Program-made: the position numbers and the translations under genes
The notes under the pieces: model-generated
What the model was told of the DNA's origin: nothing
The model's database searches: none
What the model saw: the letters and a program-made list of their open reading frames with translations, nothing else
Shown: positions 37,084 through 45,670 of the stretch, in pieces
Layout of the letters: each line of letters opens with the position of its first letter
Numbering within the stretch: position 1 is the stretch's first letter
From: CBDCUC01 sp965222485
Lineage (GTDB): Bacteria > Pseudomonadota > Alphaproteobacteria > Rhizobiales > Hyphomicrobiaceae
NCBI GenBank assembly: GCA_965222485.1
Contig: CBDCUC010000039.1
Span: forward strand, 744,001 to 808,000
Length of the DNA: 64,000 nucleotides
Direction: 5' to 3'

Positions 37084-37695
37084 ATGAAAATCATTCAAAC
37101 CGCAAAGGCTCCGAACCCGCGACGCGTCAGGATTTTCTTGGCGGAGAAACAGATCGACATTCCATATCAGAACATTCCGTTTGAGATGGATGCACTGCGC
37201 TCAGCTGGTTTTACCGCGCTCAACCCGTTAAGACGTGTCCCTGTTTTGGTTCTTGATGACGGGACCTGCATCACCGAAAGTGTCGCAATCTGCCGATACT
37301 TTGAGGAGATTCAACCGCAGCCGGCGCTGTTCGGCACCAGTCCGCTAGACCGTGCCGAGGTAGAAATGTGGAACAGGAGAGCCGAACTGGGACTCTTTTT
37401 TCATGTCGCACAGATCTTTCGCCACACCCACCCGTCGATGGCGGAGTTTGAATCCCCGCAGGTAGCGGAGTGGGCGGAGGCAAATCGGCCCAAGCTGGCA
37501 GAGCAATTACAGGTTTTTGACAAGAGACTGGCAGATACACCTTTCCTTGCCGGCTCTGACTATTCTATCGCGGATATCACTGCCCTCGTCGCGGTTGACT
37601 TCATGCGTGCGGCGAAACTCTCAATTCCGCCAGACCTCAAAAACCTCACACGCTGGCATAATTCGGTTTCGGCAAGGCCGAGTTCAGCAGCGTGA
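37084..37695 (+). CDS. Glutathione S-transferase family protein
   Basis: This 203-residue protein has an N-terminal thioredoxin-like domain (residues 1-78) with PRRVRIFLAEK at the cysteine/serine position, the cis-Pro segment RRVPVLVLDDG (50-60) and the glutathione-contacting ITESVAICRYFEE (63-75). An alpha-helical C-terminal domain ends with LAGSDYSIADITALVAVDF, the N-capping motif of GSTs. A cytoplasmic conjugating or peroxidase-like activity is expected; the exact substrate is unknown. The gene appears monocistronic. Confidence 0.92.
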   Translation: MKIIQTAKAPNPRRVRIFLAEKQIDIPYQNIPFEMDALRSAGFTALNPLRRVPVLVLDDGTCITESVAICRYFEEIQPQPALFGTSPLDRAEVEMWNRRAELGLFFHVAQIFRHTHPSMAEFESPQVAEWAEANRPKLAEQLQVFDKRLADTPFLAGSDYSIADITALVAVDFMRAAKLSIPPDLKNLTRWHNSVSARPSSAA

Positions 37696-37828
37696 TCAAA
37701 TCGATCCGTGTTAACAGGGACTTGTGCGAAAATGTTCCCTAGGTAACACCTTCGAATGCGTACGAGTATTTTTATAGTATGAGTGCCACAACCAGAAACG
37801 GCGACGGCCAGAAACGGCAAGGGATAAA

Positions 37829-38572
37829 ATGAAGCTGACAATTGTCGGCTCGAGCGATGCATTCGGATCGGGCGGGCGGCTGCAAACCTGTTTTCATGTC
37901 GCAGCTGCTAATACCAACATACTGATCGATTGTGGTGCAACAAGCCTCATCGGCTTGTTCCGCCTCGGCCTGGATCCTAACGATGTTTCCACAATCTTCA
38001 TTTCGCATTTGCATGGCGACCATTACGCCGGACTGGTGTGGTGGATGCTTCACGCGCAACACGTCGCCGCGCGTCGTGAGCCGCTCACTGTAATCGGCCC
38101 ACCCGGCATTGAAGCCCGCTTCAAGGTGGCATCAGAGGCGCTGTTTCCCAACTCAACGGACATGCAGCGTTCCTTCGAGCTTGCATTCGCCGAGTATCCG
38201 CAAACCGCTCCGATCGGGCCAGGTAACGTCAACGTCACCGCGTTCGAGGTCTCACACCCGTGTGGTGCACCGCCTTATGCCCTACGGCTCAACATCGATG
38301 ACCGGACAATCGCATTTTCCGGTGACACGGAATGGGTCGAGAACCTCGTGCCGGCCTCTCAGTCCGCCGATGTGTTTATTTGTGAGTGCTTCGGTTACAT
38401 GAATAATGTGCGCTATCATATGAACTGGGCAACAATTTCAAAAAATCTCGACCGTCTGAGCGCAAAACAGATTGTTCTCACACACATGGGCCCTGAGATG
38501 CTTGCCAACTGCAAGAACATCAGCGATCCACGTGTCAAGCCTGCGACTGACGGAATGGTCTTGGAGATTTGA
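37829..38572 (+). CDS. Metallo-beta-lactamase-fold hydrolase (RNase Z-like)
   Basis: This 247-residue binuclear metal hydrolase has motif II SHLHGDHYAG (His60, His62, Asp64, His65), FEVSHPCGAPPYALRL, the SGDTEW Asp ligand near 171 and a late His in LTHMG near 224. The pattern with FGSGGRLQTCFHV at the N-terminus resembles the ribonuclease Z/arylsulfatase branch without the tRNA exosite arm, so a tRNA role is unlikely. AAGGGA precedes the ATG. It is followed by a DNA glycosylase-like gene in the same direction. Substrate unknown. Confidence 0.9.
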   Translation: MKLTIVGSSDAFGSGGRLQTCFHVAAANTNILIDCGATSLIGLFRLGLDPNDVSTIFISHLHGDHYAGLVWWMLHAQHVAARREPLTVIGPPGIEARFKVASEALFPNSTDMQRSFELAFAEYPQTAPIGPGNVNVTAFEVSHPCGAPPYALRLNIDDRTIAFSGDTEWVENLVPASQSADVFICECFGYMNNVRYHMNWATISKNLDRLSAKQIVLTHMGPEMLANCKNISDPRVKPATDGMVLEI

Positions 38573-38624
38573 GTTCAAGTGATTGTCTTTCTGCGCAGTG
38601 TTTCCTTATCAAATAGACCCTGCG

Positions 38625-39251
38625 ATGCCGAAAACAGAGACGATCGAACAAATTCTAACAGATATCCGCGGCTGCCGGATTTGCATTGACAATCCGCGCA
38701 CCAAGCCGCTGCCGCACGAACCTCGCCCGGTGTTGCGCGCCACGAAAACCGCACGTCTCGCCGTTTTCGGGCAAGCCCCCGGCACACGCGTGCACAAGTC
38801 AGGCATTCCCTTCACGGACCCGTCCGGAGATCGGTTGCGCGATTGGATGGGTGTTGACGAACACACATTTTACGATGAGAGCCAGGTCGCCATCATACCC
38901 ATGGGCTTCTGTTTCCCTGGACTTGACACCAAAGGTGGCGATTTACCTCCACGCAAGGAATGTGCTCCCCACTGGCGGCCGCGGCTTCTGCCGCATCTGG
39001 TCAACGTACGCCTTGTACTGTTGGTCGGTGCCTCCGCCCAGTCATGGCACTTAGACCCGCCGGCAGGTCGCAATCTGACTGAGACGGTCGCAAACTGGCG
39101 GGAGGTGTTGGAGCGCCCGGGATCGCCAGTTTACGTCCCCCTGCCGCATCCCTCTTGGCGAAACAATGCGTGGCTGAAAAAGAATCCTTGGTTCGAGGAA
39201 GAATTGTTGCCTGAGCTAAAGTCGCGCATTCGCACCTGCTTGGCGGCCTAA
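38625..39251 (+). CDS. Uracil-DNA glycosylase family protein
   Basis: This 208-residue protein is counted from ATG 38625; a TTG at 38583 is open but unlikely. It has the UDG superfamily motif GQAPGTRVHKSGIPF (about 49-63) and the C-terminal LPHPSWRNN motif, where His-Pro contacts the flipped base. A CRIC pair at 17-20 recalls the Fe-S cysteines of family 4/5 enzymes, but I cannot identify a full set of four, so a cluster is uncertain. It would excise uracil or related bases from DNA. It lies 52 bases after the MBL-fold gene. Confidence 0.85.
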   Translation: MPKTETIEQILTDIRGCRICIDNPRTKPLPHEPRPVLRATKTARLAVFGQAPGTRVHKSGIPFTDPSGDRLRDWMGVDEHTFYDESQVAIIPMGFCFPGLDTKGGDLPPRKECAPHWRPRLLPHLVNVRLVLLVGASAQSWHLDPPAGRNLTETVANWREVLERPGSPVYVPLPHPSWRNNAWLKKNPWFEEELLPELKSRIRTCLAA

Positions 39252-39369
39252 TGCATAACGTGCGTCACCGCTTCAATGATCCCTGAAGACGTTGAAGGAG
39301 CTAAGGGGTCGCCACTAGGAAAAATTTCCAATATTGTCGGCATACCAAAGGGAATTCGCTAAGTTGGCT

Positions 39370-39393
39370 GGGATATCCCCTAATTGCGCGCAA
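39370..39393. promoter_or_regulatory. Two adjacent 10-bp palindromes before the Lrp-type gene
   Basis: GGGATATCCC (39370-39379) and TTGCGCGCAA (39384-39393) are both perfect palindromes, ending 22 bases before the regulator's ATG. Lrp/AsnC proteins commonly repress their own genes, so these are plausible operator elements. Short palindromes also occur by chance. Confidence 0.3.
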
Positions 39394-39415
39394 CAATTTG
39401 CCTCGAAGGGTCCGC

Positions 39416-39913
39416 ATGCTCGACGAATTGGATGTCAAGATCCTCACCATTCTTCAGCGCGACAGCACACGCTCTGTTGCTGAGATCGGCCAAGAAGTCG
39501 GCCTGTCGACAACCCCTTGTTGGCGGCGCATTCAAAAGATGGAAGAGGCCGGCGTCATAGAGCGCCGGGTTGCACTTCTGTCGCCGCAAAAGGTCAATGC
39601 TGGTGTCACGGTCATCGTTCAAATCAAGACCGATCAACACTCCCACCAATGGCTGGAACAATTTCACAAGGCGGTCATCGAGTTCCCTGAAGTTGTAGAG
39701 TTTTATCGCATGTCCGGAGACATCGATTATCTCCTTCGCGTCGTGGTTCCGGACATTGCCGCCTATGACGTGTTTTACAAAAAACTGATTTCACGGATCG
39801 AAATTGCAAAGGTTTCGTCGGCCTTTGCGATGGAGCAGATCAAGTACACGACTGAGCTGCCACTGGAATTCATCGCACCCTTGTCCAAAGCGGCGGCGAA
39901 GGAGCAAGGCTGA
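39416..39913 (+). CDS. Lrp/AsnC-family transcriptional regulator
   Basis: This is a 165-residue regulator from ATG 39416, preceded by GAAGGG. The N-terminal helix-turn-helix is at about 5-50 (LDELDVKILTILQRDSTRSVAEIG, LSTTPCWRRIQKMEEAGVI). The C-terminal RAM ligand domain has VEFYRMSGDIDYLLRVVVPD near 98-117. The CWRR motif in the recognition helix is typical of the Lrp subgroup. It probably responds to an amino acid. It stands alone, and its target genes are not evident. Confidence 0.93.
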   Translation: MLDELDVKILTILQRDSTRSVAEIGQEVGLSTTPCWRRIQKMEEAGVIERRVALLSPQKVNAGVTVIVQIKTDQHSHQWLEQFHKAVIEFPEVVEFYRMSGDIDYLLRVVVPDIAAYDVFYKKLISRIEIAKVSSAFAMEQIKYTTELPLEFIAPLSKAAAKEQG

Positions 39914-40245
39914 CGCACGAACACAACGCGCCAGCCGAGCCAATGCACATGTAGCAAACCAAAAGCTGCAGGATTGATGGAGCCATGAATTACGCGTTTT
40001 GAATATGCAGCGTTCAATAGACGATCAGCCGAGAAAATTCAGTCACGCTGGAGTACACCGTCCAAGCGCGTTGCGCCGCAGTCCGAGTAGGCCCGCATGA
40101 ACTTCAGGTCGCAGACGCCACAAAACTGTCATTGACAGAGATCACGGTCTCAGGCTCCAATCTGCGTTAACCATAAGGCAAAAGGGGCACGACACCGACC
40201 GAATATGAACCGAGGCGTGAGGGAGGAAGCGATCAGGAAACGACA
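39914..40245. other. Intergenic region ahead of the phasin gene
   Basis: This region of 332 bases has no gene or RNA that I can support. An AGGAAA ribosome site for the phasin gene is at its right end. Confidence 0.4.
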
Positions 40246-40623
40246 ATGGAACACAAGAAGCACGACAACGTTGATGTCAGATCCAAGCCCGTGGCAGAGG
40301 CAAATCTCGGTGCCGGCGAGCTGGAGGCATTGAGCAAAGTCTACGACGACTACTTTGAACTTATCAAAACCATGAATACAGAGACACACCACTTTGTGGC
40401 AAAGCGGCTTGAACATGACATGCGGCTATTGCACGAATTTGCCCACTGTCAGAATCCGACTGACCTCTACAAACTGCAGATGGATTTTTGCTGGCACATG
40501 GCCGAAGACTATTTGGCGGAAGTGCAAAAAATGTGCTCGCTTGCGGCGAACGGGGTGAAGTTTCCTCGTAGCCCGAGCGACACCGCGCACGTACACGGTC
40601 GTCAAGGCGCCAAGACACACTAG
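40246..40623 (+). CDS. Phasin family protein
   Basis: This 125-residue, mostly helical protein has the phasin pattern: VYDDYFELIKTMNTETHHFV near 48-67 and DLYKLQMDFCWHMAEDYLAEVQKM near 83-106. Phasins coat polyhydroxyalkanoate granules or, in the Phasin_2 type, associate with stress functions. AGGAAA lies 7 bases before the ATG. There are no PHA synthase genes in the window, so granule coating is only inferred from family membership. It is convergent with the lipid kinase gene. Confidence 0.8.
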   Translation: MEHKKHDNVDVRSKPVAEANLGAGELEALSKVYDDYFELIKTMNTETHHFVAKRLEHDMRLLHEFAHCQNPTDLYKLQMDFCWHMAEDYLAEVQKMCSLAANGVKFPRSPSDTAHVHGRQGAKTH

Positions 40624-40752
40624 GTTCCGTGTTATCCGTCGGTGCCGATGAATTTACAGATCGGTTGCAGGTCTGGGCGGGGGCAGCGAAGCGTTGCTGC
40701 CTCCGTAATTCGCAGGACCAAATATTGCAAACTTGTGCGGTCGTCACGAACT

Positions 40753-41643
40753 CTACCAGGGTGGGAAGATCAAGCTTAAGCGGTGCGGTGACATGCTAAT
40801 GTTGAGCTGCCGCCGCCGTTTTGGCTCACCATCAATGTGCATTGTCAGCTCACGCGCGCCTTCTACAACAACATTTTTGCAGTCCAGGGTGCGGATATGC
40901 AAATTGCGCGACGACCGGCCAAGCGCCAACGACAGAAGTGCGCCAAAATGGCTCCGTCGGGTCGGAGCCTTCACAACGACGGCACGGATTTGTTCGTTTG
41001 CGAGGGTTTGATCAGGCGCCAGTACAAACGGACCTGCATAGTGTGCGATACGGCTGGCGATAAGCCATGTCGCTTCAAGTTTCATGCCGTCGATTGTCAC
41101 CTTGAAAGTACGTTGCGGTGTTAAGAGTTCCTGCATCACCGGCCAAACATAGGCCAGCTTGCCGAAGCGCCTTTTCGTGGGGACATCAAGCCGCTCCAGA
41201 ACGCGCCCGTCGAAACCTGCGCCGGCCATCGATAGAAAAACTTTGTCATTGGCAAGTCCGCACCGCACCGGCCGGTCGGGCCCGGATAGCAGATACTCGG
41301 CCAGTCGGCCGGGGCCGACGCGAATACCAATTTCATGTGCCAACACGTTTCCTGTGCCGACCGGAATGATACCGAGTGGCAGATTGTTTCCCAACAGCAC
41401 CGCGGCAACAGTTCGTACTGTGCTGTCACCGCCCGCTGCAACGATCGCATCGAATGTCCCGGTCTCGATTGCTTGTTTTGCCAGTCTCCGCCCCTCTGCG
41501 ACGTCTGTGGAATCATGGACATCGACATCAGCACCCGCTTCCTTGAGCCGTTGCACAGTCGTGGCCAGCAGCCACCGCCGCCGCATGCCGGCGAGCGGGT
41601 TATTGATAATGAGAAAGCGGTTGCGTCGCGTCGAGATCGTCAA
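40753..41643 (-). CDS. Diacylglycerol/lipid kinase family protein
   Basis: This 296-residue protein has the DAGK catalytic fold: NRFLIINNPLAGM at the N-terminus, the nucleotide loop AAGGDSTVRTVA (GGDST at 71-75 in place of the usual GGDGT), and IPVGTGNVLAHEIGI near 93-107. The rest matches the YegS/DgkB-like C-terminal beta-domain. The start appears to be a TTG overlapping the TGA of the upstream dehydrogenase gene (TTGA), which keeps the essential N-terminal strand. It would phosphorylate diacylglycerol, sphingoid or another lipid alcohol at the inner face of the membrane; the substrate is not known. Confidence 0.87.
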   Translation of the reverse strand: MTISTRRNRFLIINNPLAGMRRRWLLATTVQRLKEAGADVDVHDSTDVAEGRRLAKQAIETGTFDAIVAAGGDSTVRTVAAVLLGNNLPLGIIPVGTGNVLAHEIGIRVGPGRLAEYLLSGPDRPVRCGLANDKVFLSMAGAGFDGRVLERLDVPTKRRFGKLAYVWPVMQELLTPQRTFKVTIDGMKLEATWLIASRIAHYAGPFVLAPDQTLANEQIRAVVVKAPTRRSHFGALLSLALGRSSRNLHIRTLDCKNVVVEGARELTMHIDGEPKRRRQLNISMSPHRLSLIFPPW

Positions 41644-42515
41644 TGTTCATTCAGTCTGGCAATAAGACTTGAGGTATCCCAACGACGCCCACCCATTCGT
41701 TGAACCTCCGCGTAGAACTGATCCACCACGGCGGTCACTGGCAGCTGGGCACCATTGCGCCGGGCTTCTTCCAGACAGATCGCTAAGTCTTTACGCATCC
41801 AATCAACAGCAAAACCAAAGTCGAAATCGCCTGCGTTCATTGTTTGCCAGCGGTTTTCCATTTGCCAGGATTGAGCCGCACCCTTGGAGATGCTGGACAT
41901 GACCGCTTCGACATCAAGGTTCGCTTGCCGGGCGAAATGCAAACCTTCCGCCAGGCCCTGCAACAGCCCCGCGATACAGATTTGATTGACCATCTTCGTG
42001 AGCTGCCCCGCTCCCGAAGGTCCAATCAGGCTGACCTTTTGCGCGTAACAATCGATAATGGGTTTGGATTTCTCAAACGCGGCTTCATCACCGCCGCACA
42101 TGACCGTGAGCGCACCATTTTCTGCACCAGCTTGGCCGCCGGAGACGGGCGCATCGATAAACCGAAAACCCCGCTCTTTCGCGTTTGCATCCAGCTCGCG
42201 CGCCAGATGAGCAGAAGCGGTCGTATTGTCGATGAACACCGCGTCCGCCTTAATGGTTTGGAATGCGCCATCCTTGCCAGTTGTCACGGAGCGCACGTCA
42301 TCGTCGTTGCCGACGCATGAAAAGATGAAATCTGCATCCTTGGCAGCCTCTGCAGGTGTCGCGGCTGCGCGGCCCGCCCCATGGTCCGCGACCCATTTTT
42401 GTGCCTTGTCCGCGTTGCGGTTGTAAACCGTCAGTTCGTGACCACCTTCTTTTAGGATATGGCCCGCCATGGGAAACCCCATGACTCCCAAACCGATCCA
42501 TGCAACTTTCGCCAT
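41640..42515 (-). CDS. 3-Hydroxyisobutyrate dehydrogenase-like NAD(P)-dependent oxidoreductase
   Basis: This 291-residue beta-hydroxyacid dehydrogenase has a Rossmann motif (WIGLGVMGFPMAGHI, 6-20), a substrate-binding segment (DAPVSGGQAGAENGALTVMCGG, spanning 121-142) and catalytic Lys174 in GPSGAGQLTKMVNQ. The family includes 3-hydroxyisobutyrate dehydrogenase (valine catabolism), tartronate semialdehyde reductase and others; the exact substrate cannot be read off. Its stop overlaps the lipid kinase start, so the two are cotranscribed. It is divergent from ilvA. Confidence 0.93.
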   Translation of the reverse strand: MAKVAWIGLGVMGFPMAGHILKEGGHELTVYNRNADKAQKWVADHGAGRAAATPAEAAKDADFIFSCVGNDDDVRSVTTGKDGAFQTIKADAVFIDNTTASAHLARELDANAKERGFRFIDAPVSGGQAGAENGALTVMCGGDEAAFEKSKPIIDCYAQKVSLIGPSGAGQLTKMVNQICIAGLLQGLAEGLHFARQANLDVEAVMSSISKGAAQSWQMENRWQTMNAGDFDFGFAVDWMRKDLAICLEEARRNGAQLPVTAVVDQFYAEVQRMGGRRWDTSSLIARLNEH

Positions 42516-42645
42516 AAAGCTTCGCCTCTTCGGTCATCGTATTTCGCCACCAGCAACCGCTCCCGGCGGTCTTGCAACTCAACTGGTCATCGCTTTCTAG
42601 CCAACCTGGCAAGAGGGCGCCAACAAAAATGGGCCGCACCAAGCC

Positions 42646-43899
42646 GTGACGACAAAACCAAAAAAGTCGAGTGCAAGAGACAAGCGCGTCAGACTCAGCG
42701 ACATTAGGTTGGCTGCGGATACTCTGAAAGGCCACATCAGACTTACCGACACGGCACACAGCAAGACGCTGTCGGACATGCTCGGCTGCGAGATCTGGCT
42801 CAAATTCGAGAACCTACAGTTCACAGGCGCCTTTAAGGAGCGTGGCGCCTTAAACCGCCTGTCGGCATTATCTCAGGAGGAGCGTGCGCGCGGCGTCATT
42901 GCAATGTCAGCGGGAAACCACGCACAAGGTGTTGCTTATCACGCAGGGCGTCTCGGCATCGCGGCGACGATTGTCATGCCGGAGGCAACGCCGACCGTGA
43001 AGGTGGAGAATACGCGCGCACATGGCGCGACTGTCATCCTCAAGGGTGCGACGCTGGACGACTCTGAAAACTTCGCTCATGAGTGCGCAAGACAGAATAA
43101 TCTCGTCTTCATTCATCCCTTTGACGATGAAAAAGTGATTGCTGGGCAAGGCACGATCGCGTTGGAGATGCTCAGCACCGTGCCCCAGCTCGATTGCCTA
43201 GTGGTGCCGATCGGTGGCGGCGGCCTGATCTCAGGCATGGCGACCGCCGCCAAGGCCTTGAAGCCCGAGATTGAGATCATCGGTGTGGAAGCCACGCTCT
43301 ATCCAACGCTCTACAATGCGACCAAGAAAACGGACTTGGCTATCAAGGGCGATACGCTTGCGGAAGGATTGGCCGTAAAAAGACCAGGGTTGATCACCGG
43401 CGCCATTGTTCGAGAGCTGGTCGATGACATTGAGTTGGTTCGGGAGGAGGACCTGGAGCGAGCCGTCGCCATGTTGATCAACATCGAAAAGACTGTCGTC
43501 GAAGGCGCAGGCGCGGCAGGCCTTGCCGCGGTGATCGCCAATCGGGAAAGGTTCTCCGGCAAAACGGTAGGACTGGTGCTGTGCGGTGGAAACATCGATA
43601 CAAGACTGTTGTCGAATGTATTGACGCGCGAACTGGCCCGCGACGGCCGGCTGACGCGATTGACGCTTGATATTCCGGACAAGCCCGGCCAGCTCGCCGA
43701 AGTCTCCGCACTTATTGCCGCAAAAAGCGCCAACATTCTTGAGGTCTATCATCAGCGCGTGTTTACCGATCTGCCTGCAAAGGGCACCGAACTCCACCTC
43801 GTGATTGAGACGCGCGATGCAGTACATCTTGATCAGGTCGTCACTGAACTGCAGTCAAGTGGATTTCGCGTCATTGTCAAAGGAACGCCCCGTCGCTGA
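42646..43899 (+). CDS. ilvA: Threonine ammonia-lyase (threonine dehydratase) with ACT domain
   Basis: This is a PLP enzyme converting L-threonine to 2-oxobutanoate and ammonia, the first step to isoleucine. The 417-residue protein has Lys64 in FTGAFKERGAL (Schiff base), SAGNHAQGVAYHAG, the phosphate-binding PIGGGGLISGM near 183-193 and one C-terminal ACT domain at about 340-412 (LTLDIPDKPGQLAEV). A single ACT domain and this length fit the TdcB/short IlvA form; both names are used. The start appears to be GTG 42646, as no closer ATG keeps the N-terminal helix. Confidence 0.93.
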   Translation: MTTKPKKSSARDKRVRLSDIRLAADTLKGHIRLTDTAHSKTLSDMLGCEIWLKFENLQFTGAFKERGALNRLSALSQEERARGVIAMSAGNHAQGVAYHAGRLGIAATIVMPEATPTVKVENTRAHGATVILKGATLDDSENFAHECARQNNLVFIHPFDDEKVIAGQGTIALEMLSTVPQLDCLVVPIGGGGLISGMATAAKALKPEIEIIGVEATLYPTLYNATKKTDLAIKGDTLAEGLAVKRPGLITGAIVRELVDDIELVREEDLERAVAMLINIEKTVVEGAGAAGLAAVIANRERFSGKTVGLVLCGGNIDTRLLSNVLTRELARDGRLTRLTLDIPDKPGQLAEVSALIAAKSANILEVYHQRVFTDLPAKGTELHLVIETRDAVHLDQVVTELQSSGFRVIVKGTPRR

Positions 43900-44098
43900 A
43901 GCCAAGCCAATCGCGGCGGGCCAACCCAAAAATAGTAGGCGCGCGCTCCCATTGCTTCCAGTTGCCAGACTTCATCCGTGCCGGTAGGGAGTGAGCGCCC
44001 GTTTCCTCAACAAGCCCCAAGCCGAAACACCCTGTAGCCCACCAACGGGGTCCGCGTCACGCTGGCATCACATCACTGCTCGAACGGAGAAGGCCCCT

Positions 44099-44728
44099 AT
44101 GATCGATTTCTACACATGGTCGACACCCAATGGCCGTAAGGTCTCCATTATGCTTGAGGAGACCGGACTGCCCTATACCCTGCACACGATCAACATCGGT
44201 AAGGACGAACAGTTCGCGCCTGATTTTGTGCAGATCAGTCCCAACAATAAGATTCCCGCCATCGTCGATCGCGAGACTGGCCTGACGCTGTTTGAATCTG
44301 GTGCAATTCTTATGTATCTCGCTAAAAAAACTGGCCGCTTCTGGCCCTCCGAGGGTGAAGCCCACTGGCGCACGATTGAATGGCTGATGTGGCAGATGGG
44401 CGGCTTTGGTCCGTCGCTTGGACAAGCGCACCATTTTCTTAAATACAACTCGGGCAAGGCACCCTATGCCGAGGAGCGCTTTCACCGTGAAGCAGTGCGT
44501 CTATACGGCGTTTTGGAGACAAGACTATCGGCGGTCGAATTTCTGGCGGGCGAGTATTCGATTGCCGATATCGCGGTATGGCCCTGGGCGGCGCGTTTCG
44601 AATGGCACCGTGTCGATCTGAATGATTACCCAAACGTGTCGCGCTGGTATCGCACGATGGTGGAACGCCCCGCGGTCAAGCGCGGCTATCATCTTCCCAG
44701 TGAGCAACCACCAATCCCAATGCCATAA
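44099..44728 (+). CDS. Glutathione S-transferase family protein, YfcG/GstB-like
   Basis: This 209-residue protein from ATG 44099 is preceded by GAGAAGG. The N-terminal thioredoxin-like domain starts FYTWSTPNGRKVSIMLEE, the signature of YfcG/Ure2-like disulfide-bond oxidoreductases, with SPNNKIPAIVD and FESGAILMYLA glutathione-contact motifs. The C-terminal helical domain contains WLMWQMGGFGPSLGQAHHF and EYSIADIAVWPW. Glutathione-dependent disulfide reduction is the likely activity. An upstream extension of 36 codons is open but lacks support. It is followed by an inverted repeat at 44769. Confidence 0.92.
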   Translation: MIDFYTWSTPNGRKVSIMLEETGLPYTLHTINIGKDEQFAPDFVQISPNNKIPAIVDRETGLTLFESGAILMYLAKKTGRFWPSEGEAHWRTIEWLMWQMGGFGPSLGQAHHFLKYNSGKAPYAEERFHREAVRLYGVLETRLSAVEFLAGEYSIADIAVWPWAARFEWHRVDLNDYPNVSRWYRTMVERPAVKRGYHLPSEQPPIPMP

Positions 44729-44768
44729 GCGCGCTCGGTTCAGTTCGTGGAACGCAGCACATGCGCTT

Positions 44769-44796
44769 AGGCCCTGTCCTTGAAGGAACAGGGCCT
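44769..44796. terminator. Inverted repeat between convergent genes, terminator-like
   Basis: AGGCCCTG and CAGGGCCT form an 8-base stem extended by TCC/GGA around a TTGAA loop, with one bulged A. It lies between the GST gene (plus) and a small membrane protein gene (minus). No T tract follows on either side, so intrinsic termination is uncertain, but position and stem strength suggest a shared terminator or mRNA-end stabiliser. Confidence 0.45.
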
Positions 44797-44863
44797 ATGA
44801 GAGCACATTGGGGGAGTGGTATTTGAACTTGTAGAGCGGTTTACCCCCGTGTGGGGGAGAGTG

Positions 44864-45058
44864 TCACGTGCGAGCGAGCGCTGGGGGAGTAAACTGAGTA
44901 TTCGTAGGAGCTTTTATTGTGCCGTTTGCGTGTGCGGTCTGAGCCTGACTGAGCGACATACCGAGCAAGAAGATGGCCAGGACAAAGAAAGCGAGTCCCA
45001 CGACGCGAACCGTCGAGGTAAACCACCAACTCCCCTTTGCCACCGACTGTAGATCCAT
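44864..45058 (-). CDS. Small single-span membrane protein, unknown function
   Basis: This is a 64-residue frame from ATG 45058, with a GGGCGGT stretch about 7 bases upstream; a TTG at 45073 would add five residues. Residues about 14-38 (STVRVVGLAFFVLAIFLLGMSL) form one strong membrane segment or uncleaved signal, followed by a polar Thr/Pro/Ala tail. I do not recognise a family. It lies about 110 bases downstream, on the minus strand, of a perfect CtrA-type sequence at 45171-45185. Confidence 0.4.
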   Translation of the reverse strand: MDLQSVAKGSWWFTSTVRVVGLAFFVLAIFLLGMSLSQAQTAHANGTIKAPTNTQFTPPALART

Positions 45059-45670
45059 TTGTAAACCGCCCAAGGTTTGATGCGTTGTGTTTTGTTATCA
45101 AATTTGTAACCGATAATATTTCGTTAGTCGAACTGTTGGCGCGTTCATGGCTAACGCCAAAGTCGTTAAATTAAGCTCTTGTTAAGAACCGCACACGGCA
45201 TGGCACATCGTATCAGCAATCCCACGACTCACATGGGCGGATGAGACGACAAAAAAGGCCCCGCGTGTGCGCAGGAATTATTTAGAGCTAGGGCGTCGGC
45301 AGCGCCTGATTGGCCGAACTGATGACAACTGAACTGCCCGATGCACCAATGGTCGAATCACGCAGAATGATCTTGAGGTGCCGGGATCCTCATATATGTC
45401 TCCATAACGAATCAATGCATCCCACCGTGGAAAGCTCACGCGCCGGGCTGGCGTTGGCGCATATGGTGGTTAATCTCCATGCTGCCCTGCCGAGTGAGTC
45501 GCGCGTATTCGTTGCCTACAAGACCGGCGTTTCCAAAGCCGAGCCAGTGACACGTGCAACAGCGTAATCAAGAGAAAACAAAGCCTGTGAGGCGTTTCGT
45601 GCGTCCTCCGGGAAATCATTGAGGTCAGCGCAGCAGCGACCAAAGATGCCTACGCCATGCAGAGGACCTT
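45059..45670. other. Intergenic region ahead of the caspase-like gene
   Basis: This region of 612 bases carries a perfect TTAA-N7-TTAA site (45171-45185). It also has an open frame of 81 codons from ATG 45322 to 45567, with no ribosome site and no recognisable motif. An AGAGGA Shine-Dalgarno for the caspase-like gene is at the right end. Promoters for both flanking genes should lie here. Confidence 0.45.
45171..45185. promoter_or_regulatory. Perfect CtrA-type recognition sequence (TTAA-N7-TTAA)
   Basis: The sequence TTAAGCTCTTGTTAA matches the full consensus of CtrA, the alphaproteobacterial cell-cycle master regulator. It lies in the divergent region, about 113 bases before the small membrane protein start (minus) and about 486 before the caspase-like gene (plus). 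The distance favours control of the minus-strand gene or of a long leader. A match of eight fixed bases in AT-richer intergenic DNA can occur by chance. Confidence 0.4.

Noticed and set aside
45322..45567. 81-codon frame ahead of the caspase-like gene
   Set aside because: It has no Shine-Dalgarno, motif or signal and lies in a region expected to hold promoters.
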